From contig NZ_CP108538.1 in the NCBI RefSeq assembly GCF_035994185.1, forward strand, positions 3,938,501-4,002,500: DNA of 64,000 nt. Direction: 5' to 3'. Positions 9,198-16,263 of this stretch are shown here, in pieces. The DNA comes from Streptomyces sp. NBC_01217 (GTDB lineage Bacteria > Actinomycetota > Actinomycetes > Streptomycetales > Streptomycetaceae). Position numbers and translations under genes: made by a program. The notes beneath the pieces are model-generated. The model was not told where the DNA came from. It was given only the letters and a program-made list of their open reading frames with translations, and ran no database searches. How positions within the stretch are numbered: the stretch's first letter is position 1; each line of letters starts with the position of its first letter.

Positions 9198-9629
9198 GTG
9201 ACCTACAAGTATTTCGGCGCCCCCGACGGGGCGACCGCGGCACGCGTGCCCATTTCGATGCGCCCCGAGGAGCTCGGCGGCGACGAGCTGGGCACGGGCG
9301 GCATGTTCACCAAGATCAAGCCGGAGACGGTCGCGGCGATGGTCCTCACCGGCATCCAGGGCATACCCCTGCACAAGGTCCCCCCGCTGGAGCTGGTCGT
9401 GCTGCACCCCGACTACGCGGTGGTCAAGCTCCCGATGACGGTCGTCGACCCGCTGCGCGGCGTCGGCGAGGAGTCGGTGGGCGCCGCGGCCTTCATCTGG
9501 TCCACGGTCCCGGACCGCGGCGGCCCGCGCGACGCGTTCAACGTCTACCAGCTGCTGCACGAGTGGCAGGATTTCAGCCATCGCCTGCATGACGCGGGGC
9601 ATCAGGCGTACTGCCTGGTCTGGCCCTGA
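9198..9629 (+). CDS. Conserved streptomycete protein of unknown function
   Basis: About 143 residues beginning VTYKYFGAPDG. I recognise it only as a conserved hypothetical of Streptomyces; no catalytic motif or membrane segment is visible. The composition is balanced, with short charged runs (MRPEELGGDELG, residues about 18-29) and a C-terminal HEWQDFSHRLHDAGHQAYCLVWP. GTG 9198 was preferred to the longer frame from 9039 because upstream residues are Arg/Gly-rich and unlike coding sequence. GTG 9192 is an equal alternative. It is divergent from hemL with a shared 288-base upstream region. Confidence 0.7.
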   Translation: MTYKYFGAPDGATAARVPISMRPEELGGDELGTGGMFTKIKPETVAAMVLTGIQGIPLHKVPPLELVVLHPDYAVVKLPMTVVDPLRGVGEESVGAAAFIWSTVPDRGGPRDAFNVYQLLHEWQDFSHRLHDAGHQAYCLVWP

Positions 9630-9705
9630 GCCGGGGGCCTGTCCGGTACGGACGGCTCCGCGCGTCATGTGCGCGCCCTGCGGCCACAGTCCTCAGCACG
9701 CGGAA

Positions 9706-9757
9706 AACGGCGCCGGTCGCCACCCCTGAGAGTCAGAGGGGTGCGCACGGCGCCGTT
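9706..9757. terminator. Two-tier hairpin between convergent genes
   Basis: The outer stem AACGGCGCC (9706-9714) pairs with GGCGCCGTT (9749-9757). The inner stem CACCCCT (9721-9727) pairs with AGGGGTG (9737-9743). It lies 77 bases after the stop of the plus-strand conserved hypothetical. An A-run precedes it and T residues follow, so it can end transcription from both sides. Confidence 0.6.
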
Positions 9758-9780
9758 CTGTCGGTGGCGCCACAAGGCGC

Positions 9781-9820
9781 CGGGGCGGCGGCGCGGCATC
9801 CTCGGCGCACCGCCGCCCCG
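9781..9820. terminator. GC-rich hairpin 3' of the FMN reductase gene
   Basis: CGGGGCGGCGG (9781-9791) is the exact reverse complement of CCGCCGCCCCG (9810-9820), with an 18-base loop. It begins 10 bases beyond the minus-strand stop codon at 9830 and probably ends that transcript. Confidence 0.6.
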
Positions 9821-9829
9821 TGCGAGGGG

Positions 9830-10390
9830 TCAGGCGGCCTCGGCGGTGGCCTTCGAGGTGACCTGGTTGACGACCTCGGTGAGGGCCGCGACGACCTCGG
9901 TGTCGTCGGCCGGGTGGGTCTCGGCGAAACGCGTCACGGAGCCGGGGATGGACAGCTTGGCGTCCTCCAGGACCACACCGCCCGCGATACCGGCGGACTT
10001 GCGGACGTCGTCCTGCGCCCACACGCCACCGTGCTGGCCGAAGGCGGTGCCGAGGGCAGCGACCGGCTTGCCCGTGATGGCACCGGTGCCGTACGGACGG
10101 GACAGCCAGTCGATGGCGTTCTTCAGGACGGCGGAGGTGGAGCCGTTGTACTCGGGGGAGAAGAGCAGGAACGCCTGGGCGTTGCCGGCGGCGGCACGGA
10201 GCGCGGCGGCGGCGGCCGGGACGTTGCCCTCGACGTCGATGTCCTCGTTGTAGAACGGGACGTCGGCCAGGCCCTCGAAGATCTCGATCTCGGTACCCTC
10301 GGGGGCGAACTTGACAGCGGCCTCGGCGAGCTGGCGGTTGTGCGAGCCGGCGCGGAGGCTGCCGACGAGCGCGAGGATGCGTACAGGCAT
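9830..10390 (-). CDS. NADPH-dependent FMN reductase family protein
   Basis: A flavodoxin-fold protein of 186 residues. Visible elements are the phosphate-binding loop LVGSLRAGSHNRQLA (residues about 8-22), SPEYNGSTSAVLKNAIDW (flavin-ring contacts, residues about 78-95) and GKPVAALGTAFGQHGG. The family reduces FMN, quinones, azo compounds or chromate with NAD(P)H. The ATG has a clear AGGAG ribosome site. The divergent TetR gene and the two palindromes between them point to substrate-inducible expression, perhaps by a quinone or other electrophile (inference). Confidence 0.88.
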   Translation of the reverse strand: MPVRILALVGSLRAGSHNRQLAEAAVKFAPEGTEIEIFEGLADVPFYNEDIDVEGNVPAAAAALRAAAGNAQAFLLFSPEYNGSTSAVLKNAIDWLSRPYGTGAITGKPVAALGTAFGQHGGVWAQDDVRKSAGIAGGVVLEDAKLSIPGSVTRFAETHPADDTEVVAALTEVVNQVTSKATAEAA

Positions 10391-10441
10391 GGGGAACTCC
10401 TGGGAAGCGGAAGTTGCGGAAGCTGTGGGATCGAGCTCAAG

Positions 10442-10455
10442 CGGACCACGGTCCG
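10442..10455. promoter_or_regulatory. TetR-type operator, copy 1
   Basis: CGGACCACGGTCCG is a 14-base dyad (CGGACC-AC-GGTCCG) 52 bases upstream of the FMN reductase start. The second copy lies at 10479-10490 in inverted orientation, with 36-base spacing. The location between a TetR gene and its divergent neighbour makes the TetR protein the likely ligand. Confidence 0.72.
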
Positions 10456-10478
10456 TTGAAAGTTGCATCACTTAAACC

Positions 10479-10490
10479 GGACCGTGGTCC
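10479..10490. promoter_or_regulatory. TetR-type operator, copy 2
   Basis: GGACCGTGGTCC is the exact reverse complement of the core of copy 1. It lies 31 bases upstream of the TetR start at 10521, a position suited to autorepression. Confidence 0.72.
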
Positions 10491-10520
10491 ATTTATTCCT
10501 TCCGGGGCTACCCTGAGGCC

Positions 10521-11183
10521 ATGACCGGTCCCGTTCCCCCGTCGTTCAGGCTGCCCTCGCCCGGCGAGGAGCGGACGAATCTCCCGCTCGTCCCGACCGG
10601 TGAACCGTCGCGCCCGCCGCAGCTGCGGGCGGACGCGGCACGCAATCGCACGCGCCTGCTGGATGCCGCCTCCCGGCTGCTGACCGGCTGCGGAGCGGCG
10701 AACCTGACCATGGAATCGGTGGCCGACGCCGCGGGCGTCGGCAAAGGGACCGTCTTCCGGCGCTTCGGCGACCGTGCCGGGCTCCTGCTCGCGCTCCTGG
10801 ACCACCAGGAGCAGCGGTTCCAGGCCGCCTTCCTCTCCGGTCCGCCGCCGCTGGGCCCCGGCGCCCCCGCCCTGGAGCGGCTGCACGCCTTCGGGCCCGC
10901 CGCCCTGCGCCATGAGCGCGACCACCACGCCCTGATCCTGGCCGCCCGCACCGACCCGCTGCGTGTCTTCACCGTCCCGGCCAACAACCTGCGGCTCAGC
11001 CACATCGTGATGCTGCTGCGCGAGGCGGGGGTGCCCGGCGACCCGGAGCTGCTCGCCCACACCCTGCTCGCCTCCATCGACGCCGCGCTCGTCCACCACC
11101 TCACCGTGAAGTGCGGCCTTCCGCCGGAGCGCCTGGAGGAGGGCTGGCACCACCTGGTCTCGCGGCTCGGGGAGAGTACCTAG
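10521..11183 (+). CDS. TetR family transcriptional regulator
   Basis: A protein of 220 residues. A proline-rich N-terminal extension of about 37 residues precedes the helix-turn-helix domain: ARNRTRLLDAASRLL, then MESVADAAGVGKGTVFRRFG with the recognition helix at residues about 73-83. The C-terminal ligand domain has no recognisable effector family. It is divergent from the FMN reductase and probably controls both genes through the paired palindromes at 10442-10490. Its stop is 4 bases from the convergent apbE stop, leaving almost no room for a terminator. Confidence 0.93.
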   Translation: MTGPVPPSFRLPSPGEERTNLPLVPTGEPSRPPQLRADAARNRTRLLDAASRLLTGCGAANLTMESVADAAGVGKGTVFRRFGDRAGLLLALLDHQEQRFQAAFLSGPPPLGPGAPALERLHAFGPAALRHERDHHALILAARTDPLRVFTVPANNLRLSHIVMLLREAGVPGDPELLAHTLLASIDAALVHHLTVKCGLPPERLEEGWHHLVSRLGEST

Positions 11184-11187
11184 GGCC

Positions 11188-11952
11188 TCAAGGCCGCCCG
11201 CGGCCGAAGCCGGGGGTGTGCCACTCCTGCCCGTCGGGTGCGATGGCCAGCGCCTCGTATCCGTCCAGCGATTCGAGCCAGGCGGGTGCCGCCGCGCCCA
11301 TGGCGAACGCGGCTGTGGCGTACGCGTCCGTCATGGTCAGCCGGGGGCCCGTCAGGGTGAGAGAGACCAGCGCCCGGGCCGGCTCCGCGGTGTGCGGGTC
11401 GAGGATGTGGGCTCCGCGTTCGGCGGTTCCCGAGGTGGCGACGGCCAGGTCGTGTCCGCTCACCACGGCGGCCAGTTCTCCGGGTCGCAGCGGGTGGGCG
11501 ATACCGATGCGCCAGGGGGTGCCGGGGGACGCGTCGCCGCGCAGTTGGAGATCGCCTCCGGCGTTGACGCAGGTGTTCCGCGCGCCCGCCTCGTACAGGC
11601 CGTCCGAAGCGGCCTCGGCCGCCCAGCCCTTGACCAGGCCCGAGGGATCGAGGGTGCCGGCCGGGGTGGTGCTGAACCAGCCGCCGCTGGTCCGGGCCGC
11701 TTCGGCGCAGAGCGCGAGGACGTCCTGGACCTCGGCCGGGCAGGCGTCGAGCCCGAGCTCGCCCCGGCCGAGTCTGCTGATGACGCTGCCGGGACGGTAG
11801 GTCGAGAACACCTCGTCGACGTGGTGCAGCCCGCGCACGGCCCGGTCTAGGGCGCGGCGGATCGCCTCGGTGGGGCGTTGGCGGATGTCGAAGGAGAAGA
11901 CGGTGCCCATCACGTGCTCGACATGACGCAGCCCTTGTTCGGTGTCATGCAC
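11188..11952 (-). CDS. apbE: FAD:protein FMN transferase (ApbE)
   Basis: Attaches FMN covalently from FAD to a Thr of FMN-binding domain proteins. The protein has 254 residues. Family marks are HVMGTVFSFDI near the N-terminus, FSTYRPGSVISRLGRGEL (residues about 49-66), LDPSGLVKGWAAEAA, NAGGDLQLRG and the metal-site region MTDAYATAAFAMG. It has no signal peptide or lipobox, unlike secreted ApbE proteins, so the flavinylation is probably cytoplasmic. The start is GTG 11952, overlapping the stop of the FMN-binding gene by 8 bases. That gene is the obvious substrate. Confidence 0.92.
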   Translation of the reverse strand: MHDTEQGLRHVEHVMGTVFSFDIRQRPTEAIRRALDRAVRGLHHVDEVFSTYRPGSVISRLGRGELGLDACPAEVQDVLALCAEAARTSGGWFSTTPAGTLDPSGLVKGWAAEAASDGLYEAGARNTCVNAGGDLQLRGDASPGTPWRIGIAHPLRPGELAAVVSGHDLAVATSGTAERGAHILDPHTAEPARALVSLTLTGPRLTMTDAYATAAFAMGAAAPAWLESLDGYEALAIAPDGQEWHTPGFGRGRP

Positions 11953-12385
11953 CGGACTTGTCCAGTGCGCTCTGGAGCGACTGCATGTATCCCTGGCTCG
12001 TGTAGCTGGCCCCGGACACGGAATCGATGTGCGCGCTCTGGGCGCCCAGGGCCTCTTGGGTCAGTCGGGGCAGGGCATAGGCGGCGAGCTGCTGGTCCCG
12101 GCCGTTCTCGTCCGGTGCCTGGAGTACGCGTACGTCGGTGAGCTTTCCCCGTACGAGGGTGACGGCCACCTGCACCGTCCCGTACTGCGTGTCGACGGGA
12201 TCGCCGGTGAAGGTGCCGGATGCGGTGCGGGTGCCCGGCGGGGCGCTCGCCGAGGTGTGCGGGGACGTCGTGGTGGCGGGCCGGGGCAGTCCTTCGGCCG
12301 TGCCGGGTGTCTGGTGGGGCTTGAGCGACAGCAGGACCACGATCAGCCCACTGGTACCGATGGTGATGAGGACGGCTCGACGCAC
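11945..12385 (-). CDS. Exported FMN-binding domain protein (flavinylation target)
   Basis: A protein of 146 residues. An N-terminal membrane/signal segment (MRRAVLITIGTSGLIVVLLS) is followed by a Thr/Pro/Ser-rich linker to about residue 55 and an FMN_bind domain. The domain carries the flavinylation motif SGASYT at 124-129, with Thr 129 as the predicted FMN attachment site. GTG 12385 is preceded by AGAGGAG at good spacing. The frame extends far upstream only as antisense of the reductase gene. It is predicted to shuttle electrons outside the membrane from the neighbouring flavocytochrome; the paired Arg at positions 2-3 leaves a Tat route open. Confidence 0.88.
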   Translation of the reverse strand: MRRAVLITIGTSGLIVVLLSLKPHQTPGTAEGLPRPATTTSPHTSASAPPGTRTASGTFTGDPVDTQYGTVQVAVTLVRGKLTDVRVLQAPDENGRDQQLAAYALPRLTQEALGAQSAHIDSVSGASYTSQGYMQSLQSALDKSGA

Positions 12386-12404
12386 GGTGGTTCTCCTCTG
12401 GGTA

Positions 12405-12453
12405 CTCGTCAGAATCCGGCTGCTCGTCAGAATCCGGGCGCTCGTCAGAACGC
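12405..12453. repeat. 18-bp tandem repeat, about 2.7 copies
   Basis: The unit CTCGTCAGAATCCGG(C/G)(T/C)G starts at 12405, 12423 and 12441, the last copy being truncated and diverged. It fills the space between the reductase stop (TGA at 12445-12447, inside the third copy) and the ribosome site of the FMN-binding gene. Each copy supplies an in-frame-like TGA on the minus strand. Confidence 0.75.
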
Positions 12454-13836
12454 GAATGACTCGTGGTGGATCCGGCGGCGCGGTACTCCGGCGCCGCGCA
12501 GTGCGCGCACCGCCGCGTCGGTCATGCCGGGCGGACCGCAGAGATAGACGTCGTGCCCGGCCAGGTCCGGGACGAGCCCGCTCAGCGCGTGCGGGGTCAG
12601 CAGGGCGGCCTGCGGGACGGCACCGGGGCCGGCCGGCGCGGGGTGGTCGTCGACGACGTAGTGGACGCGCGTCGCGGGACGGGCGGCGGCGATGGCGTCG
12701 AGCTCCGCGCGCAGGGCGAGGTCCTCGGCCCGCCGGGCCCGGTAGATGAGCGTCACCTGTCCGGGCAGCGTCTCGAACAGCGTCCGCAGAGGAGTGATGC
12801 CGACGCCACCGGCGAGCAGCAGAACCTTGGGGGCGGTGCGGCGGTCCGCGGTGAAACCGCCGTACGGGCCCTCGGCCCAGACCCGGGTGCCGGGGGCGAG
12901 GCGGGCGAGGGCGGCGCTGTGGGACCCGTCGGCCTTCACGGTGATCCGCAGATGGCGGGAGTGCGGCGGTGCGGACAGCGAGTAGGGGTTGGCGGTCCAC
13001 CACAGTCCACGGGTGAGGAAGCGCCAGCGGAAGAACTGGCCCGGCCGGGCTCCCAGTTCGTCCAGGTACCGGCCGGTGAGATGGACCGAGACGACGCCGG
13101 GGGCCTCGGTGCGGACGGCGGACACCGTCAGCCGGTGACGCAGCCCCCGGCGTACGGGGACGGCGAACCGGTACCAAGCGATGAGGGCGGCGACCCCCAG
13201 GTAGAGGGCGTACCAGGCGAGCTGCGCGGGGCGGTTGGCGACGAAGTCCGCTCCGTTGGACAACTGGTGGCCGAAGGCGAGGAAGACCGCCAGGTAGGTG
13301 GCGAAGTGCAGGTAGTGCCAGGTCTCGTAGCCCATCCTGCGACGGGCGGCACGCGCCGAGACGATCCCCGTGACGACGAGGAGCAGGAAGCCCGCCGTTG
13401 CCTTGAGGAGGTCCGGATAGTGCAGGACCAGGAGCGTGGTCTGGTCCACCACGTCCGTCCGGGAGGCGACGGCGTATCCCCAGATGATGAGCAGGGTGTG
13501 GGCGAGGACCAACGAGATGGTGCAGCGCCCGCCCAGCGCGTGCCAGCGGGCCAGCCGGTCGGTTCCGATGCTGTGGTCCAGCAGCGGGACACGCGCCATG
13601 AGGGCCAGCAGGACGGCGCATGCGTACCCAGCCAGGAGGCCGGTGATGCGCCCCGCGCCGGTCAGCCATCCGGCCGGGCCGACGACGGCGGTGGTGTCGC
13701 TCCACCACAGGGCGAGGACGGCCGCGGCACCCGCCCAGATCAGTCCGGGGGCGAGAAGGGGAACGACGCTGCGCGGGGGTCGCCGATGGCTCAGGCCGCG
13801 GCTCGCGTACCCGGTGGTCAGGGGTGTACCGGCCAT
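12445..13836 (-). CDS. Ferric-reductase-like membrane flavocytochrome (FAD/NAD(P)H oxidoreductase)
   Basis: A protein of 463 residues. The N-terminal half (residues about 25-225) has about six helices with paired histidines for b-haem (RWHALGGRCTISLVLAHTLL; YETWHYLHFATYLAVFLAFGH). The C-terminal half is a ferredoxin-reductase module: FAD site RPGQFFRWRF and NPYSLSAPP, nucleotide site LLLAGGVGITPLRTLF and closing LCGPPGM. It should move electrons from cytoplasmic NAD(P)H through FAD and haem to the outer face, where the adjacent FMN-binding protein can accept them. It is the first gene of the three-gene minus-strand cluster and divergent from the two-component system. Confidence 0.9.
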   Translation of the reverse strand: MAGTPLTTGYASRGLSHRRPPRSVVPLLAPGLIWAGAAAVLALWWSDTTAVVGPAGWLTGAGRITGLLAGYACAVLLALMARVPLLDHSIGTDRLARWHALGGRCTISLVLAHTLLIIWGYAVASRTDVVDQTTLLVLHYPDLLKATAGFLLLVVTGIVSARAARRRMGYETWHYLHFATYLAVFLAFGHQLSNGADFVANRPAQLAWYALYLGVAALIAWYRFAVPVRRGLRHRLTVSAVRTEAPGVVSVHLTGRYLDELGARPGQFFRWRFLTRGLWWTANPYSLSAPPHSRHLRITVKADGSHSAALARLAPGTRVWAEGPYGGFTADRRTAPKVLLLAGGVGITPLRTLFETLPGQVTLIYRARRAEDLALRAELDAIAAARPATRVHYVVDDHPAPAGPGAVPQAALLTPHALSGLVPDLAGHDVYLCGPPGMTDAAVRALRGAGVPRRRIHHESFAF

Positions 13837-14063
13837 GGCGCTCCTCCGGAAGATCCGCTCGTGCGGTGGACTTCGCCAGACTTGCAGCGCATCCTCTGCG
13901 TACCTTCTGAACCGGGCGCCGTACCTTCTCCAACAGGGCGCCGTACCTTCTGAGCCGGGCGCCCGCCCGGTTCGGTCCGGCCGGTTGACGGCGGGGATTC
14001 AGAGGGAACTCAGAGGATTCGGGCGGGCCGCCGCGCCCCGCGCCGGGGGATGCTGGACAGACC

Positions 14064-14798
14064 ATGAACGACCACCGCACGCAGCCGTCCCTGCGCCGGC
14101 CCGACGGGGAACCGGTGCGGGTCCTCGTCGTCGATGACGAAGCGGACCTGACCGAAGTGCTGGCCGGAGCCCTGACCGGCGAGGGCTGGCAGGTCCGTAC
14201 GGCCGCGGACGGGGCCTCCGCCGTCGCCGAGGCCCGTGTCTTCCGGCCGGACGCCGTCGTACTGGACCGGATGCTCCCCGACATGGACGGCCTGCTCGTG
14301 CTGCGGAAGCTGCGCCGCGAGGCCCGGGAGGTCTGCGTGCTGTTCCTGACCGCCCGTGACGCGGTGGAGGACCGTATCGCCGGCATCACGGCCGGCGGCG
14401 ACGACTACGTGACCAAGCCGTTCAGCCTGGAAGAGGTGCTGGCCCGGCTGCGCGGACTGCTGCGCCGGGCGGGAATGGCGAGCGGATCGGCCGGGAACGG
14501 ACTGACCGTGGGCGAGCTGACCATGGACGAGGAGGCCAGGGAGGTCAGACGCGGGGGCGACGTCGTCGAGCTGTCCCGTACCGAATTCGAGCTTCTTCGG
14601 TTCCTGATGCGCAATCCGCGCCGGGTGCTGTCCAAGGAGCAGATCCTCGACCGGGTCTGGGCCTATGACTTCGGAGGCCGTGCCCATGTCGTCGAGCTCT
14701 ACATCAGCTATCTGCGCAAGAAGATCGACGCGGGCCGCACCCCCATGATCCATACGGTGCGGGGTGTGGGATACGTCCTGAAGCCGGGCTCCTCGTGA
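14064..14798 (+). CDS. OmpR/PhoB-family response regulator
   Basis: A protein of 244 residues. The receiver domain has VLVVDDEADL (acidic pair 24-25), the phospho-acceptor Asp 68 in VVLDRMLPDMDG, the switch Thr in FLTARDA and Lys in YVTKPF. The winged-helix domain occupies residues about 145-240, ending HTVRGVGYVLK. The GTG of the kinase overlaps its stop. Divergent placement from the flavocytochrome/FMN-binding/apbE cluster across a 227-base gap suggests it controls that cluster; this is inference from position. Confidence 0.95.
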   Translation: MNDHRTQPSLRRPDGEPVRVLVVDDEADLTEVLAGALTGEGWQVRTAADGASAVAEARVFRPDAVVLDRMLPDMDGLLVLRKLRREAREVCVLFLTARDAVEDRIAGITAGGDDYVTKPFSLEEVLARLRGLLRRAGMASGSAGNGLTVGELTMDEEAREVRRGGDVVELSRTEFELLRFLMRNPRRVLSKEQILDRVWAYDFGGRAHVVELYISYLRKKIDAGRTPMIHTVRGVGYVLKPGSS

Positions 14799-16219
14799 GG
14801 TGGCCCGTGCCGCACACCTTGCGGGGACAGCTCACCGCCGGGCTCGTCCTGCTCCTCGCCGTCGCCTGTCTCGCCGTCGGCATCACGACCGCCCTGGCCC
14901 TCGAAGGCTTCCTGGTGCGCCGCCTGGACCAGCAGCTCACCGAGTCCGGCGGCCGGTTCGCGGCCAGTCTGGAGCACGAGGCCAGGCCGGACGCCGACAA
15001 CCGCCCCGACACCCGCGGGCAGTCGGAGCGCACGTTCGGCGCCCGGCTGCTGAACGGGACGGTCACCCAGGCGGCCGTGGTCGACGAGGCGGCCGACCGC
15101 CCCGTGCCGCTGACGGCCGGGGACAGGCGCGCCCTGGCCGCCGTCCCGGTCGACGCGGGCGGCCACAGCATCCGCCTCTCCGTACTCGGGGCCTACCGGG
15201 TCACCGCGGTGACCGGTGACGACCGCGACGTCCTGATCACCGGACTGCCGCTGCACCCCGTGGAAGAGACCGTGCACCGGCTCGAAGCGGTCGAGGCGGT
15301 CGTGTTCGGCACCGCTCTGCTGGCCACCGGCGTCGCGGGAGCCCTGTGGGTACGGATCTCACTGCGTCCCCTGCACCGGGTCGCCGCGCAGGCCGCGAGC
15401 GTGTCCCGGCTGCCGCTCGCCAGTGGCGAGGTCGCCATGCCCGGACCGCTGCCCGTCACCGACCGGCGCACCGAGGTCGGGCAGGTCGCCACCGCTCTCA
15501 ACCGCATGCTCGGACATGTCGGGGACGCGCTCACCCGGCGCCAGGCGAGCGAGGAACGACTGCGGCACTTCGCCGCGGACGCCAGTCACGAACTGCGCAC
15601 CCCTGTCGCCAATATCCGCGGCCACGCCGAACTCGCCCTGCGCCACCACGGCCCCGTGCCCGCCGAGGTCGTGCGCGCCCTGGAGCGGATCGGGGCGGAG
15701 TCCCGGCGGATGAGCGGTCTCGTGGACGACCTGCTGCTCCTCGCCCGGCTCGACGCCAAGCAGCCCCTGGACCACGAACCCGTCGACCTGACCCTGCTCG
15801 TACTCGACGCGACGGAGGACGCCCGGGCCGCGGGCCCCGGCCACCGCTGGCTGCTCGACCTTCCCGAGGAGCCCGTGACCGTCACCGGTGACACGCACCG
15901 CCTCCACCAGGCGATCGGCAACCTCCTCACCAATGCCCGCACCCACACCCCCGACGGCACCGAGGTGACCGTGCGGCTCCGCGCCGGGGACGACGTCGTC
16001 CGTCTGACCGTCACCGACAACGGGCCGGGCATCCCCGGGGAACTCCGGCCCGAAGTCTTCGGCCGCTTCGTCCGCGCGGATCACAGCCGCTCCCGGAAGA
16101 CCGGCAGTACGGGCCTGGGCCTGTCGATCGTCCAGGCCGTGGTCACCGCGCACGGCGGCACCATCGAGGTCGACAGCCGTCCCGGGCACACGTCCTTCGA
16201 GATGACACTCCCCCGCTGA
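14795..16219 (+). CDS. Sensor histidine kinase
   Basis: A protein of 474 residues. TM1 lies at about residues 12-34, an extracytoplasmic sensor region at about 40-160 with no recognised ligand motif, and TM2 at about 165-187. A HAMP-like linker follows, then HisKA with phospho-acceptor His 265 in ASHELRTPVANIRGHAEL. The ATPase has N-box NLLTNARTHTP, VTDNGPGIP and GLGLSIVQAVV. GTG 14795 overlaps the regulator stop by 4 bases. The sensor loop is short for a cache domain, so it may sense a redox, envelope or small-molecule cue. The ligand is unknown. Confidence 0.94.
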   Translation: MRWPVPHTLRGQLTAGLVLLLAVACLAVGITTALALEGFLVRRLDQQLTESGGRFAASLEHEARPDADNRPDTRGQSERTFGARLLNGTVTQAAVVDEAADRPVPLTAGDRRALAAVPVDAGGHSIRLSVLGAYRVTAVTGDDRDVLITGLPLHPVEETVHRLEAVEAVVFGTALLATGVAGALWVRISLRPLHRVAAQAASVSRLPLASGEVAMPGPLPVTDRRTEVGQVATALNRMLGHVGDALTRRQASEERLRHFAADASHELRTPVANIRGHAELALRHHGPVPAEVVRALERIGAESRRMSGLVDDLLLLARLDAKQPLDHEPVDLTLLVLDATEDARAAGPGHRWLLDLPEEPVTVTGDTHRLHQAIGNLLTNARTHTPDGTEVTVRLRAGDDVVRLTVTDNGPGIPGELRPEVFGRFVRADHSRSRKTGSTGLGLSIVQAVVTAHGGTIEVDSRPGHTSFEMTLPR

Positions 16220-16263
16220 CCACGGGGATCAACACCCGACGGGCGCCCCGGCCGGACCGGCGG

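Noticed and set aside
12463..13953. 496-residue plus-strand ORF opposite the flavocytochrome gene
   Set aside because: Rich in Gly/Gln/Arg/Val with no domain; the minus strand shows conserved FAD, NAD and haem motifs.
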